Source: Gammaproteobacteria bacterium
Lineage (GTDB): Bacteria > Pseudomonadota > Gammaproteobacteria > Steroidobacterales > GCA-2729495
Assembly (NCBI GenBank): GCA_027293165.1
Contig: JAPUGB010000017.1
Span: 1-35,873, forward strand
Direction: 5' to 3'
DNA: 35,873 nucleotides
Position numbers and translations under genes: made by a program. Numbering within the stretch: the first letter of the stretch is position 1; each line of letters begins with the position of its first letter. The notes under the pieces were generated by a model. It was not told the origin of the DNA. It did not search any database and saw only the letters and a list, made by a program, of their open reading frames with translations. Positions 16,065-24,152 of the stretch are shown here, piece by piece.

Positions 16065-16859
16065 ATGGGAATTGATTTTTCGCTGGTGTTGGTGATAGCG
16101 ACGGCGGTTACAGGCGTGATCTGGGCCGGCTATGTGCTGTGGGAAGCGAGAATCGGACCCGCTGCGGAAACGGTGGACAGCCCCGAAGCACTGATTCGGC
16201 GTCCTGCACCAACCATCGTAGAATACGCCCGCTCGTTTTTCCCTGTGCTGCTGATAGTACTGGTGGTTCGCTCATTTCTTTATGAGCCGTTCCGCATACC
16301 TTCGAGTTCAATGGTTCCTACGCTACTGGTTGGAGATTTTATTTTCGTTAACAAGTATAAGTATGGACTTCGACTCCCGGTCACGAACCTGAAAATAATT
16401 GATTTTGGAGAACCACAACGAGGCGATGTGGTCGTGTTTAAACTACCTTCGGATCCGAGCACTAATTACATAAAGCGCCTCGTTGGCTTGCCGGGCGACC
16501 AGATCACCTACCGTAACAAGCGCCTGTCGGTGAATGGTGAGCTGGTTCCGCTGGTTCAGGAGGGGCCATACGAGGGCAAAGATCCTGCAGGTGCGAACCG
16601 TGCCACAGAACAGCTTGGCCAGGTTAGGCATGATGTGCTGCTGATGCCGCGCCAGCTGAGCCTGGAGGGTACGTTTACCGTGCCTCAAGGGCACTTTTTC
16701 ATGATGGGTGACAACCGTGACAACAGCAGGGACAGCCGCTATCCGGGCGTAGGTTTTATACCCGAGGAAAATCTTGTTGGCAAAGCGGTCCGCATATGGA
16801 TGAACTGGAGTTTTCCTGGTGCTCCAGCCTGGCGGAGAATCGGTACCCCAATTACGTAG
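16065..16859 (+). CDS. lepB: Signal peptidase I
   Basis: LepB cleaves signal peptides from exported preproteins on the periplasmic side of the inner membrane. From ATG 16065 the protein has 264 residues, with two N-terminal membrane segments (about 5-27 and 59-70). The catalytic Ser82 sits in PSSSMVPT and the general-base Lys137 in YIKRLVGLPGD; MGDNRDNSRDSR is the conserved box E. The start is set by AGGAG at 16054-16058; a TTG at 16050 would place the start inside that ribosome-binding site. The gap upstream (15959-16064) is where lepA lies in many gammaproteobacteria, but lepA is missing. Confidence 0.96.
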   Translation: MGIDFSLVLVIATAVTGVIWAGYVLWEARIGPAAETVDSPEALIRRPAPTIVEYARSFFPVLLIVLVVRSFLYEPFRIPSSSMVPTLLVGDFIFVNKYKYGLRLPVTNLKIIDFGEPQRGDVVVFKLPSDPSTNYIKRLVGLPGDQITYRNKRLSVNGELVPLVQEGPYEGKDPAGANRATEQLGQVRHDVLLMPRQLSLEGTFTVPQGHFFMMGDNRDNSRDSRYPGVGFIPEENLVGKAVRIWMNWSFPGAPAWRRIGTPIT

Positions 16860-16887
16860 AGCAGTTTCCAGGATAGGAGTGCAGGTG

Positions 16888-17259
16888 ATGCGCAACAGGC
16901 AGCAGGGAATGACAGCGATCGGGATGCTCGTTCTGGCAGCTATCTTAGGACTTGTTGGATTCGCAGCGCTAAGGTTAACGCCGATATATCTTGAGCATAT
17001 GAAGGTGCTGCAAATTCTTAGTGACGTGAAGGTTGAGCTGGACGGTCAGGAAACCAGTCTCGCTCGGCTCCGTGCTTCGATCGAAAACCGCTTAAACATT
17101 GAAAGTGTGTACGGGCTAAAGGTCAAGGATTTTAAAATCACGAAAACCAGTGTGAGCGGAGGCTACGTAGTGCAGGCTAAGTACGATCGGCGTACAAATT
17201 ACGTGGCAAACATATATCTGTTAGCCGAGTTTGATGATACGGTCGAGATCCTCAGGTGA
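16888..17259 (+). CDS. DUF4845 membrane-anchored protein
   Basis: A 123-residue protein with a short basic N-terminus (MRNRQQGMTAIG), one hydrophobic helix at about 11-28 that resembles a type IV pilin-like N-terminus, and a small soluble domain. The family is widely found between lepB and rnc in beta- and gammaproteobacteria, and no function is established. AGGAG at 16875-16879 supports ATG 16888; an upstream ATG at 16819 would overlap lepB. Its TGA overlaps the rnc GTG, so it should be co-expressed with RNase III. Confidence 0.9.
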   Translation: MRNRQQGMTAIGMLVLAAILGLVGFAALRLTPIYLEHMKVLQILSDVKVELDGQETSLARLRASIENRLNIESVYGLKVKDFKITKTSVSGGYVVQAKYDRRTNYVANIYLLAEFDDTVEILR

Positions 17260-17948
17260 AGCCCCAGGGCGATTGGGCGGCGGAACATTTGCGCTATAAA
17301 TTTTCAGCTACAAGCCTGCTGGAACAAGCTCTCACGCATCGCAGCGCCGGTTCTAATAACAATGAGCGGCTCGAATTTCTGGGCGACTCCGTACTCGGAT
17401 TAATTGTTTCTGAACAACTGTACCAGGCCCGGCCGCGGGCTGATGAAGGCAGTTTAAGCCGTATCAGGGCCAGTTTGGTAAAGCGCTCAACACTGGCTGA
17501 AATTGCGGCTGAGATTCAGCTGGGTGATCTGCTGCGGTTGGGATCCGGTGAGCTAAAGTCCGGAGGCCAAGGTAACCAGTCAATTCTTGCGGATGCGCTG
17601 GAGGCAGTACTCGGCGCGACATTTCTTGACGGGAGTTACCAGGCCGCTAAAACCGCAATACTCAACATCTATGCGAGCCGGCTTGAGAATTTACCTGACG
17701 AAGAGTCGCTGAAGGATTCTAAGACGCGATTACAGGAAACGCTTCAGGGAAGAGGGTTGCCGCCACCCGAATACGTTGTCAGCAGTGTAAGTGGGGCCGC
17801 CCACGCACGGGAATTCCAGGTCGCCTGTCGAGTACAATCAATGGGCTTGGAAACGACCGGGCAGGGCACGAGCCGGCGTTTGGCTGAGCAACATGCGGCG
17901 GGTCGGGCACTGGAGTTGCTGACAAATGGGGAAGAAAGCATTTCGTAG
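17256..17948 (+). CDS. rnc: Ribonuclease III
   Basis: RNase III cleaves double-stranded RNA in rRNA maturation and mRNA control. The 230-residue protein starts at GTG 17256 within the stop of the DUF4845 gene. The catalytic domain has the signature NERLEFLGDSVL (36-47) with its metal-binding Glu and Asp, and the second acidic cluster in ADALEAVLGATFLDG. A double-stranded-RNA-binding domain follows (about 155-224), with DSKTRLQETLQGRGLPPPEY and the C-terminal EQHAAGRALELL. Its 3' end overlaps era by 23 bases, as is usual for the rnc-era pair. Confidence 0.97.
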   Translation: MKPQGDWAAEHLRYKFSATSLLEQALTHRSAGSNNNERLEFLGDSVLGLIVSEQLYQARPRADEGSLSRIRASLVKRSTLAEIAAEIQLGDLLRLGSGELKSGGQGNQSILADALEAVLGATFLDGSYQAAKTAILNIYASRLENLPDEESLKDSKTRLQETLQGRGLPPPEYVVSSVSGAAHAREFQVACRVQSMGLETTGQGTSRRLAEQHAAGRALELLTNGEESIS

Positions 17949-18828
17949 CGGGATCGTCGCAATTCTCGGTCGGCCAAACGTTGGCAAATCAACACTGATT
18001 AATGCCCTGGTGGGGCAAAAAATCAGCATTGTTACGTCGAAGCCCCAGACAACGCGACATGCGATCGTTGGAATTTTTACCGACAGCGACTATCAGGCTG
18101 TGCTGGTGGATACTCCCGGACTCCTTCCCAGGGCCGGAAAACTTATTAACCGCAGCATGAATCAAGCCGCCGCAGGATCGCTGGCGGGCGCAGATTTGAG
18201 CTTACTTTTGGTCGAGGCAGGCCATTGGCAGGCTGGGGATAATCATGTTCTGGAACGCATTCGGCGTTCACGAGTGCCCTGCATCCTCACGATAAATAAA
18301 GTTGACCGGGTCAGGCCGAAAGCGGGCCTGTTGCCCTATATCGAAGAATCTGCCGCTCGGGGTGACTTTGTCGAAATCGTTCCGGTATCCGCACTCAAGG
18401 GCAGCAACCTCGATCGGCTCAAACAGCAGATACTCCAGTATCTTCCTGAGGGAGAATGCATTTACCCGGCGGGCGAGACCACGGACCGGAGCATGGAATT
18501 TCGTGTTGCGGAGCTACTGCGAGAAAAGCTGATGCAATCGTTGAAGGACGAAGTACCTTACGGTCTTTGCGTTGAAATCGAAGAATTGGTTGAACGAGAC
18601 GGCCTCGCGTTGGTCGATGCCGTCATCTGGGTTGACCGAGAGTCGCACAAGGGCATTGTCGTGGGCCGAGGGGGGTTGAGGTTAAAGAGTGTGGGTCGGG
18701 CGGCAAGGCTTGAACTACAAAAACTGTTTAACCGGAAATTTTACTTAGAGACCCGCGTCAAGGTGAAACGCAACTGGTCCAACGATGCAGCCCTGCTGCG
18801 CCAGCTGGGTTATGATGCCAGGGCATGA
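17926..18828 (+). CDS. era: GTPase Era
   Basis: Era binds 16S rRNA near its 3' end and couples 30S assembly to growth. The 300-residue protein has the G domain motifs GRPNVGKS (15-22), DTPG (62-65) and NKVD (124-127), and the switch region KPQTTRHAI. The C-terminal KH domain carries VIWVDRESHKGIVVGRGG, whose GxxG-type loop contacts RNA. It overlaps rnc by 23 bases and recO by four bases (ATGA), forming an rnc-era-recO-pdxJ-acpS operon of the classical type. Confidence 0.97.
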   Translation: MGKKAFRSGIVAILGRPNVGKSTLINALVGQKISIVTSKPQTTRHAIVGIFTDSDYQAVLVDTPGLLPRAGKLINRSMNQAAAGSLAGADLSLLLVEAGHWQAGDNHVLERIRRSRVPCILTINKVDRVRPKAGLLPYIEESAARGDFVEIVPVSALKGSNLDRLKQQILQYLPEGECIYPAGETTDRSMEFRVAELLREKLMQSLKDEVPYGLCVEIEELVERDGLALVDAVIWVDRESHKGIVVGRGGLRLKSVGRAARLELQKLFNRKFYLETRVKVKRNWSNDAALLRQLGYDARA

Positions 18829-19553
18829 GTGAGCGAAGAAACGTAGATTCAGAGCCGGCATTTATTCTGCACGCACGAAATTATCGCGAGACCAGCCAAC
18901 TTCTTGAGGCATTTACGCACAACCATGGCCGAATCGGCCTGGTAGCGAAAGGGGCCAGGCGCAGCAAGTCCCCGTTTCGCGGTGCGTTGCGTTTATTTCA
19001 ACCCTTGTCAATTAGCTGGTCGGGGCGCGGGGACTTGGCCACACTACGCATCGCCGAGTGTTCCACATCCGCCAATAACCTGGTCGGCACCGCGCTGATG
19101 GCCGGGTTTTACGTCAATGAACTGATTTTGACGCTATTGCACCGTTCCGATCCTCACCGGGACCTGTTCGCGCACTACACAGCGTTGCTGGCCGGGCTCG
19201 CCGACGCGGCAGATAATGTTGAAGTCGTACTGCGCCGTTTCGAAATGGCCCTGCTTAGTGAGATTGGGTATGGGCTTTGTCTGGACCGCGACAGCGTGCA
19301 CCACGCTGAGCTCAGTCCATCCCAGAGATACGAGTATCGGGTCGAACGAGGCCCCGTGCCCGTCGATGCCACAAGCGGTTCCGATATGGTGTTCACCGGG
19401 GTCGAATTACTCGCAATAGGGCGGGGCGATTTTGCCGAGCAGGAAACCCTAAGTAGCGCAAAGCGCCTGTTGCGCAATGTGCTCGAGCACCATCTTGGCG
19501 GCCGTCCATTGAAGACGCGCAAAGTATTTGCGTCGATGAAAAGACGAATTTAG
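18825..19553 (+). CDS. recO: DNA repair protein RecO
   Basis: RecO works with RecR (and RecF) to load RecA on gapped DNA coated with single-strand-binding protein, and it can anneal strands. The 242-residue protein begins at an ATGA overlap with era. The N-terminal OB fold shows AFILHARNYRETSQLLEAF, GRIGLVAKGARRSKS and FQPLSISWSG; an all-helical domain follows. The zinc-binding cysteines found in some RecO proteins are absent, as in E. coli. RecJ, which acts in the same pathway, is encoded in this window at 2750. Confidence 0.95.
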   Translation: MSERRNVDSEPAFILHARNYRETSQLLEAFTHNHGRIGLVAKGARRSKSPFRGALRLFQPLSISWSGRGDLATLRIAECSTSANNLVGTALMAGFYVNELILTLLHRSDPHRDLFAHYTALLAGLADAADNVEVVLRRFEMALLSEIGYGLCLDRDSVHHAELSPSQRYEYRVERGPVPVDATSGSDMVFTGVELLAIGRGDFAEQETLSSAKRLLRNVLEHHLGGRPLKTRKVFASMKRRI

Positions 19554-19655
19554 AGGTATCGCGATCGCACCGGTCCAGCAGCTCATTCCATTGCGGTGAT
19601 GCGGCAGAGATGCCAAACTCGTTGCATTCGGTCTGCAACAGTCGTGGTTTTTCGG

Positions 19656-20393
19656 ATGGCTACATCCGCAATACTTTTGGGGGTCAATATCGACCATGTC
19701 GCTACGCTGCGCCAGGCCCGTGGGACAATACATCCCCGCCCGATCGACGCTGCTTTGCTAGCGGAGCAAAACGGCGCGGATAGTATTACCGTCCATCTTC
19801 GAGAAGACCGACGGCACATTCAGGATTCCGATATACGTGAGCTCAAAACGGTCCTGCAAACGCGCATGAACCTCGAAATGGCCATCACGGACGAGATGGT
19901 AGGAATTGCGGCGAAAATTCGCCCGGCGGATTGTTGTTTCGTGCCAGAGCGACGTCAGGAAGTTACGACCGAGGGTGGCCTGGATGTGTTTTCCCAGCTC
20001 GACAGGGTGCAGGCAGCATGCCAGAGACTTGGTCAGCAGGGAATCCGCGTGGCCGTCTTCATCGACCCGGACACTGGGCAGCTCGATGCCGCAGAGCGAG
20101 CCGGCGTCGGGGTGGTCGAATTGCACACTGGCGCTTATGCCGACGCGGACCCCGATGGGCGCGCGATTGAGCTGGATAAAATCGCTGAAGCGGCACGATA
20201 CGGATCGTCTATCGGGCTCACCGTGCATGCTGGGCATGGATTGCATTATCGCAACGTACAGGCCATCGCTGCGTTACCGGATATATCTGAATTAAATATC
20301 GGGCATTCGATCGTGGCTCAGTCAGTATTTGTTGGCCTTGCGCAGGCGGTTGGCGACATGAAAAAGGCCATGCTGGAAGCTCGTCTCCGATGA
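19656..20393 (+). CDS. pdxJ: Pyridoxine 5'-phosphate synthase
   Basis: PdxJ condenses 1-deoxyxylulose 5-phosphate with 3-amino-2-oxopropyl phosphate to make pyridoxine 5'-phosphate in the DXP-dependent vitamin B6 pathway. The 245-residue TIM barrel shows [67 protein letters not shown] and NAGHGL-like VHAGHGLHY, then [10 protein letters not shown] choose ATG 19656 since [11 protein letters not shown] matches the family N-terminus. An earlier ATG at 19596 adds a non-conserved tail. The 102-base gap after recO is the largest in this operon. Its TGA overlaps acpS (ATGA). Confidence 0.97.
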   Translation: MATSAILLGVNIDHVATLRQARGTIHPRPIDAALLAEQNGADSITVHLREDRRHIQDSDIRELKTVLQTRMNLEMAITDEMVGIAAKIRPADCCFVPERRQEVTTEGGLDVFSQLDRVQAACQRLGQQGIRVAVFIDPDTGQLDAAERAGVGVVELHTGAYADADPDGRAIELDKIAEAARYGSSIGLTVHAGHGLHYRNVQAIAALPDISELNIGHSIVAQSVFVGLAQAVGDMKKAMLEARLR

Positions 20394-20770
20394 TCTTTGG
20401 AGTCGGCACGGACGTTCTCGAAATACGGAGAGTAGAGGCTATCTACCAACGATTCGGCAGCCGGTTCGCGCAGCGTGTGCTGATGCCTGATGAATTGAGG
20501 CTATTCAATTTGAGTAAACGCCCCGTGCGGTTCCTTGCGATGCATTTTGCGGCAAAAGAAGCCGTAGTGAAGGCCCTGGGGACCGGATTTTCAAACGGGC
20601 TGTGGGTGCGCGATACGGGCATAGTCGCCGATTCCCTGGGCAAGCCGGAAATCATATTTTCTGATCGTGGCAAAGTGGTTTGCCAAAGGTTGGGTGTTGG
20701 CAAAGGGTACGTGTCGTTGTCGGATGAAGCAGGCCTGATAGTGGCCCTGGCTGTGCTTGAACGGGCGTAA
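20390..20770 (+). CDS. acpS: Holo-[acyl-carrier-protein] synthase
   Basis: AcpS transfers 4'-phosphopantetheine from CoA to acyl carrier protein, switching on fatty acid synthesis. The 126-residue protein has the N-terminal GVGTDVLEI with the metal-binding Asp, and the [14 protein letters not shown] motif with its catalytic-site Glu and Lys. The C-terminal [18 protein letters not shown] is also typical. It starts at an ATGA overlap with pdxJ, the order pdxJ-acpS being common in proteobacteria. The next gene follows after only 16 bases and may share the transcript. Confidence 0.96.
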   Translation: MIFGVGTDVLEIRRVEAIYQRFGSRFAQRVLMPDELRLFNLSKRPVRFLAMHFAAKEAVVKALGTGFSNGLWVRDTGIVADSLGKPEIIFSDRGKVVCQRLGVGKGYVSLSDEAGLIVALAVLERA

Positions 20771-20786
20771 GTGATCGACCCGCAGT

Positions 20787-21560
20787 ATGAAAACTCTGGC
20801 CTTTGATATTGAGACGGTTCCCGATGTTGCGCTCGGCCGGAAATTGTTTGGCTTCGAGGACATCAGCGACAGCGATGTCGCCAAAGCAATGGCCTTTCGA
20901 CAGCTTCAGCGTCAGGGGAGCGATTTCCTGCCACTTTATCAGCACAGAGTTGTCGCCATATCAGTCGTACTCAGCGGCTCCAATGACTTGAAGATATGGA
21001 GCCTGGGAAGTCCCGCCAGCGATGAGGAAGAGCTGGTGCAACGGTTTTTCGATGGCCTGGACAGATACTCTCCCGAACTCGTGTCGTGGAACGGCTCGGG
21101 TTTCGATCTACCTGTGTTGCACTATCGATCGCTGCTGCACGGGGTTTCGTCCCCGCGCTATTGGGAAATGGGTGATGAGGACCGTTCGTTCCGATACAAC
21201 AATTATTTGAGCAGGTTTCACTGGCGGCATATCGATTTGATGGATGTCTTGTCCGGGTTTCAGCCGCGGGCTAAAGCCAGCCTAAACGATATTGCAGTCA
21301 TGCTCGGTTTTCCTGGCAAGCTGGGCATGAAAGGCGATCAGGTCTGGGATCGTTATCAGCAGGGTGAGATAGAGAAAGTGCGCGGCTATTGCGAGACCGA
21401 CGCCTTGAATACCTACCTTATTTTTCTGCGCTTTCAGTACATTCGCGGCCTGTTGGATCAGCAACAGCTGCAGTCAGAGTATGCGCGCGTTCGTCAAGCG
21501 CTGGCGGTGTCAGACGCGACTCATCTCAAGGAATTTCTGTCCGCTTGGGACCACCAGTAA
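20787..21560 (+). CDS. Predicted 3'-5' exonuclease related to DNA polymerase B proofreading domain
   Basis: A 257-residue stand-alone DEDD-type exonuclease of the PF10108 (DNA_pol_B_exo2) group. The catalytic acidic residues are visible as Asp7 and Glu9 in FDIETVP, Asp107 in WNGSGFDLPVL, and Asp205 in CETDALNTY, with a Tyr three to five residues on. The conserved Lys- and Gly-rich segment LGFPGKLGMKGDQVWDRY is a family hallmark. The fold is that of a proofreading exonuclease, but no polymerase domain is attached and the substrate is unknown. Its position between acpS and the YkuD gene suggests co-transcription; I draw no functional link from that. Confidence 0.88.
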   Translation: MKTLAFDIETVPDVALGRKLFGFEDISDSDVAKAMAFRQLQRQGSDFLPLYQHRVVAISVVLSGSNDLKIWSLGSPASDEEELVQRFFDGLDRYSPELVSWNGSGFDLPVLHYRSLLHGVSSPRYWEMGDEDRSFRYNNYLSRFHWRHIDLMDVLSGFQPRAKASLNDIAVMLGFPGKLGMKGDQVWDRYQQGEIEKVRGYCETDALNTYLIFLRFQYIRGLLDQQQLQSEYARVRQALAVSDATHLKEFLSAWDHQ

Positions 21561-21577
21561 TAGCATCCGGTAACGCA

Positions 21578-22069
21578 ATGGCAGATAGACAACCGACAAT
21601 CTTGGCCAGCCTGACGGACCAGGTTCTGCGGGTGGTGAACAGCGGTGCGGTGTTGGCAGAATTTCCGATCTCGACATCACGCTATGGTCCCGGCGAGCAA
21701 CAGGGTAGTGAATGCACGCCGAGGGGGCGGCATGTCATCCGGGCGTATATCGGGTCGGGCCTGCCGGAGGGCGCGGTGTTTGACGCGCGCCGATCTACCG
21801 GCGAACGTTACAGCCCTGAACTCGCTCGTCAGTTTCCCGATCGCGATTGGATCCTGACCAGAATTCTTTGGCTGAGCGGTACCGAACCCGGACGCAATCG
21901 GTTAGGCACGGTCGACACGATGAGGCGCTACATTTATATCCACGGGACGCCGGATTCCGAGGCAATAGGTGTTCCGGATTCTCATGGATGCATCAGGATG
22001 CGCAACCGGAGTGTGATCGAATTATTTGACATGGTCGGACCCGGCACGATCGTCGATATCGAGCCCTGA
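21578..22069 (+). CDS. YkuD-fold protein without signal peptide; likely cytoplasmic L,D-carboxypeptidase (ElsL-like)
   Basis: A 163-residue protein that is almost entirely one YkuD (L,D-transpeptidase catalytic) domain. The active-site pattern is His122 in YIHGTP and SHGCIRM at 135-141 with nucleophile Cys138 and Arg140. There is no signal peptide, membrane segment or LysM domain from ATG 21578. Classical L,D-transpeptidases are exported, so a cytoplasmic location points to another role. Acinetobacter ElsL is a cytoplasmic YkuD enzyme that removes the terminal D-Ala from recycled tetrapeptides. Its neighbour here is nagZ, a cytoplasmic muropeptide-recycling enzyme, which supports the same assignment. 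The frame is open further upstream into the exonuclease gene, but that part is a shadow. The alternative is an exported enzyme with an unrecognised route. Confidence 0.85.
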   Translation: MADRQPTILASLTDQVLRVVNSGAVLAEFPISTSRYGPGEQQGSECTPRGRHVIRAYIGSGLPEGAVFDARRSTGERYSPELARQFPDRDWILTRILWLSGTEPGRNRLGTVDTMRRYIYIHGTPDSEAIGVPDSHGCIRMRNRSVIELFDMVGPGTIVDIEP

Positions 22070-22101
22070 CCTATGCCAGTGAGCCGTTAAAGGGTAGTGC
22101 A

Positions 22102-23148
22102 GTGAGTCTTGGTCCAATCATGACCGATGTTTCGGGGGTGGTACTGACCGATGAGGACCGTGAATTGCTGGAACATCCAGCGATTGGTGGCGTCATCCTG
22201 TTCAGCAGAAACTATGTAGACGATCAGCAACTTCGTGATTTAGTCGGGAGCGTAGCCGCGCTACGCACGCCTTCATTGTTGATTGCGATCGATCAGGAGG
22301 GGGGGCGCGTTCAGCGTTTCGCCGATGGATTTACCAGGCTGCCGCCATTGCGTTGGTTCGGACAGCAATTCAATCTCGATCCTGCTGCGGCCCGGAGCCT
22401 TGCACACAAAGCAGCGTGGATCATGGCAGTGGAATTGCTTGAATTCGGCATTGATTTTAGTTTTGCTCCAGTGGTTGATATCGACTGGGGCCTTAGCGAG
22501 GTGATTGGCGATCGTGCGTTTCATGCGGATCCGGAGGTCGTGAGTTCATTGGCTCTGTCTTACACACAGGGGATGCGGGCGGCCGGCATGGCGTCGGTGG
22601 CCAAACATTTTCCAGGGCACGGTGGCGTCGCGGCCGATTCGCATGTCAGCTTACCGGAGGACCATCGGCCGTACACCGACCTGATTGAGGACTTAAAGCC
22701 GTACCAATGCCTGATCGACCACGGTCTCCAGGGCATCATGCCGGCGCACGTACGCTACACCGAGGTGGATCAGCAGATTGCGAGCATGTCCGAATACTGG
22801 CTGCGAACCGAGTTACGTGAAAACCTTGGATACAAAGGCGCCGTTTTCTCGGACGATCTAAGCATGGCCGGTGCCGGTGTTGTCGGCGAAGTGCCGGAAC
22901 GCGTCGTTACGACAATCAAGGCCGGCTCTGACATGGTATTGATCTGCAACGATCGCGACGCCGTTGTGGCGACGCTGGATGCGACTGAAGGGCTTCATCA
23001 ACCCACCAGCCAGGCGAGGCTGATTGCTATGCGGCCTGCGGGCGAAGCCAAGGATGCATCGCTGGTCGGGACCTCGGCCTGGCAGAATGCAGTCGACGAG
23101 CTACGGGCGGCGATCGATCGACCACCGCCATTGACCCTGGATGGCTAA
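22102..23148 (+). CDS. nagZ: Beta-N-acetylhexosaminidase NagZ (glycoside hydrolase family 3)
   Basis: NagZ removes N-acetylglucosamine from anhydro-muropeptides in the cytoplasm during peptidoglycan recycling; its products also feed AmpC beta-lactamase induction where AmpR is present. The 348-residue protein starts at GTG 22102. Family motifs are GVILFSRNY, IAIDQEGGRVQRF, KHFPGHG (168-174) followed by ADSH, and FSDDLSM with the nucleophile Asp251. No signal peptide is present, consistent with a cytoplasmic enzyme. It follows the YkuD gene by 32 bases and precedes the phosphorylase gene by 23 bases. Confidence 0.96.
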   Translation: MSLGPIMTDVSGVVLTDEDRELLEHPAIGGVILFSRNYVDDQQLRDLVGSVAALRTPSLLIAIDQEGGRVQRFADGFTRLPPLRWFGQQFNLDPAAARSLAHKAAWIMAVELLEFGIDFSFAPVVDIDWGLSEVIGDRAFHADPEVVSSLALSYTQGMRAAGMASVAKHFPGHGGVAADSHVSLPEDHRPYTDLIEDLKPYQCLIDHGLQGIMPAHVRYTEVDQQIASMSEYWLRTELRENLGYKGAVFSDDLSMAGAGVVGEVPERVVTTIKAGSDMVLICNDRDAVVATLDATEGLHQPTSQARLIAMRPAGEAKDASLVGTSAWQNAVDELRAAIDRPPPLTLDG

Positions 23149-23171
23149 CGGGCGACCGCAGCGATTCTGAT

Positions 23172-23909
23172 ATGGCGCGAATAGCGATCATCGCCGGAAC
23201 CGGTTTTCGGGACCTCAATATTCCCGATGCGGCTGAGGTCGTAGACGCCGGCACGCCTTTCGGCCAGCCATCGGGTCCCATCCTGCGCTGGATGAATCTG
23301 GGGCACGAGATTTTGTTCGTTCCCAGGCATGGCCTGGACGGTTCCGTGCCGCCGCATAAGGTGAACTATCGAGCAAATCTTTGGGCCATCCATGAAGCAC
23401 AAGCGGAGTATGTACTGGCTGTAAATGCGGTCGGGGGTATCGCCAACGATGCACTGCCGGGCATGTTCGTGATTCCTGACCAGTTGGTTGACTACACTTG
23501 GGGCCGCCCGCAGACGTTTTTCGACGGCGATAAAGATACGCTTACGCATGTCGATTTTAGCTTTCCGTATTGCGAGTCGTTGCGTCGGCGATTAATCGAG
23601 CTCGCGGGAGATCTAAAGCTTCGGTTTCTTGCCGCTGGCACCCATGGCATTACGCAGGGTCCACGCCTCGAGACGGCTGCAGAGGTCAATCGACTGCAGC
23701 GGGACGGCTGCGATCTCGTTGGAATGACGGGCATGCCCGAAGCAGGCCTGGCCAGGGAACTGGAGCTGAGCTATGCATGCTGTGCCGTGGTCGTGAATCG
23801 CGCCGCCGGAACGGGCGACACGGGAATTCATGCCGAAATCGACCGGTACTTGAAACAGGGCATGGAACAGGTCTCGCGGCTGCTTGGCGGGTTCCTGGAA
23901 AAGCTTTGA
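23172..23909 (+). CDS. Probable S-methyl-5'-thioinosine phosphorylase (MTAP/PNP family)
   Basis: A 245-residue purine nucleoside phosphorylase of the MTAP type. Visible blocks are IIAGTGF at the phosphate site, PRHGLDGSVPPHKVNYRANLW, AVNAVGGI, TQGPRLETAAEV and VGMTGMPEA, then CAVVVNRAAG. It resembles closely the Pseudomonas aeruginosa protein next to nagZ, which prefers methylthioinosine made by deamination of methylthioadenosine. The same gene order (nagZ then phosphorylase) is seen here. Such enzymes recycle the by-product of polyamine and quorum-signal synthesis. The exact substrate cannot be told from sequence alone; methylthioadenosine itself remains possible. Confidence 0.85.
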   Translation: MARIAIIAGTGFRDLNIPDAAEVVDAGTPFGQPSGPILRWMNLGHEILFVPRHGLDGSVPPHKVNYRANLWAIHEAQAEYVLAVNAVGGIANDALPGMFVIPDQLVDYTWGRPQTFFDGDKDTLTHVDFSFPYCESLRRRLIELAGDLKLRFLAAGTHGITQGPRLETAAEVNRLQRDGCDLVGMTGMPEAGLARELELSYACCAVVVNRAAGTGDTGIHAEIDRYLKQGMEQVSRLLGGFLEKL

Positions 23910-24152
23910 GCAGCTCTGCTCGCCGCTCAGTTTGATGCGCTCCTGACACGAGATCGGGCGGGCGCCGACCGGCGCCATTAAACGCTTTCAGCGCGCTGCA
24001 TAGTGACTCGTATCACAGATGGCGCAGGCCTTTGCGCGTAAGATTTATCCGCGGTCGGTACCGCCGAAACGGTCCGGCCACCACCTGTTGCGGAGGTCTG
24101 GTCTAAGCAGGATAAACTGCTAGATAAGACATTGATTAATGCTAATAAGTAT
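23910..24152 (+). other. Leader region upstream of the PAS/GGDEF gene
   Basis: A 243-base gap with no supported gene. It contains GGCGCC-GACC-GGCGCC (arms 23961-23966 and 23971-23976), a GC-rich inverted repeat without a T-tract and thus a poor terminator. It also holds AGCAG-GATAAA-CTGCT (24106-24121). The last 40 bases turn strongly AT-rich and run into a short GATATA tandem in the start of the coding region. A weak promoter (TTGCGG, 17 bases, GATAAA at 24111) is possible. I see no known riboswitch. Confidence 0.4.

Noticed and set aside
23961-23976. GC-rich inverted repeat after the phosphorylase gene as a rho-independent terminator
   Set aside because: The arms are only six bases, GGCGCC is itself palindromic, and no T-tract follows.
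24000-24130. Possible c-di-GMP (GEMM) riboswitch upstream of the GGDEF-like gene
   Set aside because: The conserved GEMM core segments are not present; a few short inverted repeats alone do not support it.
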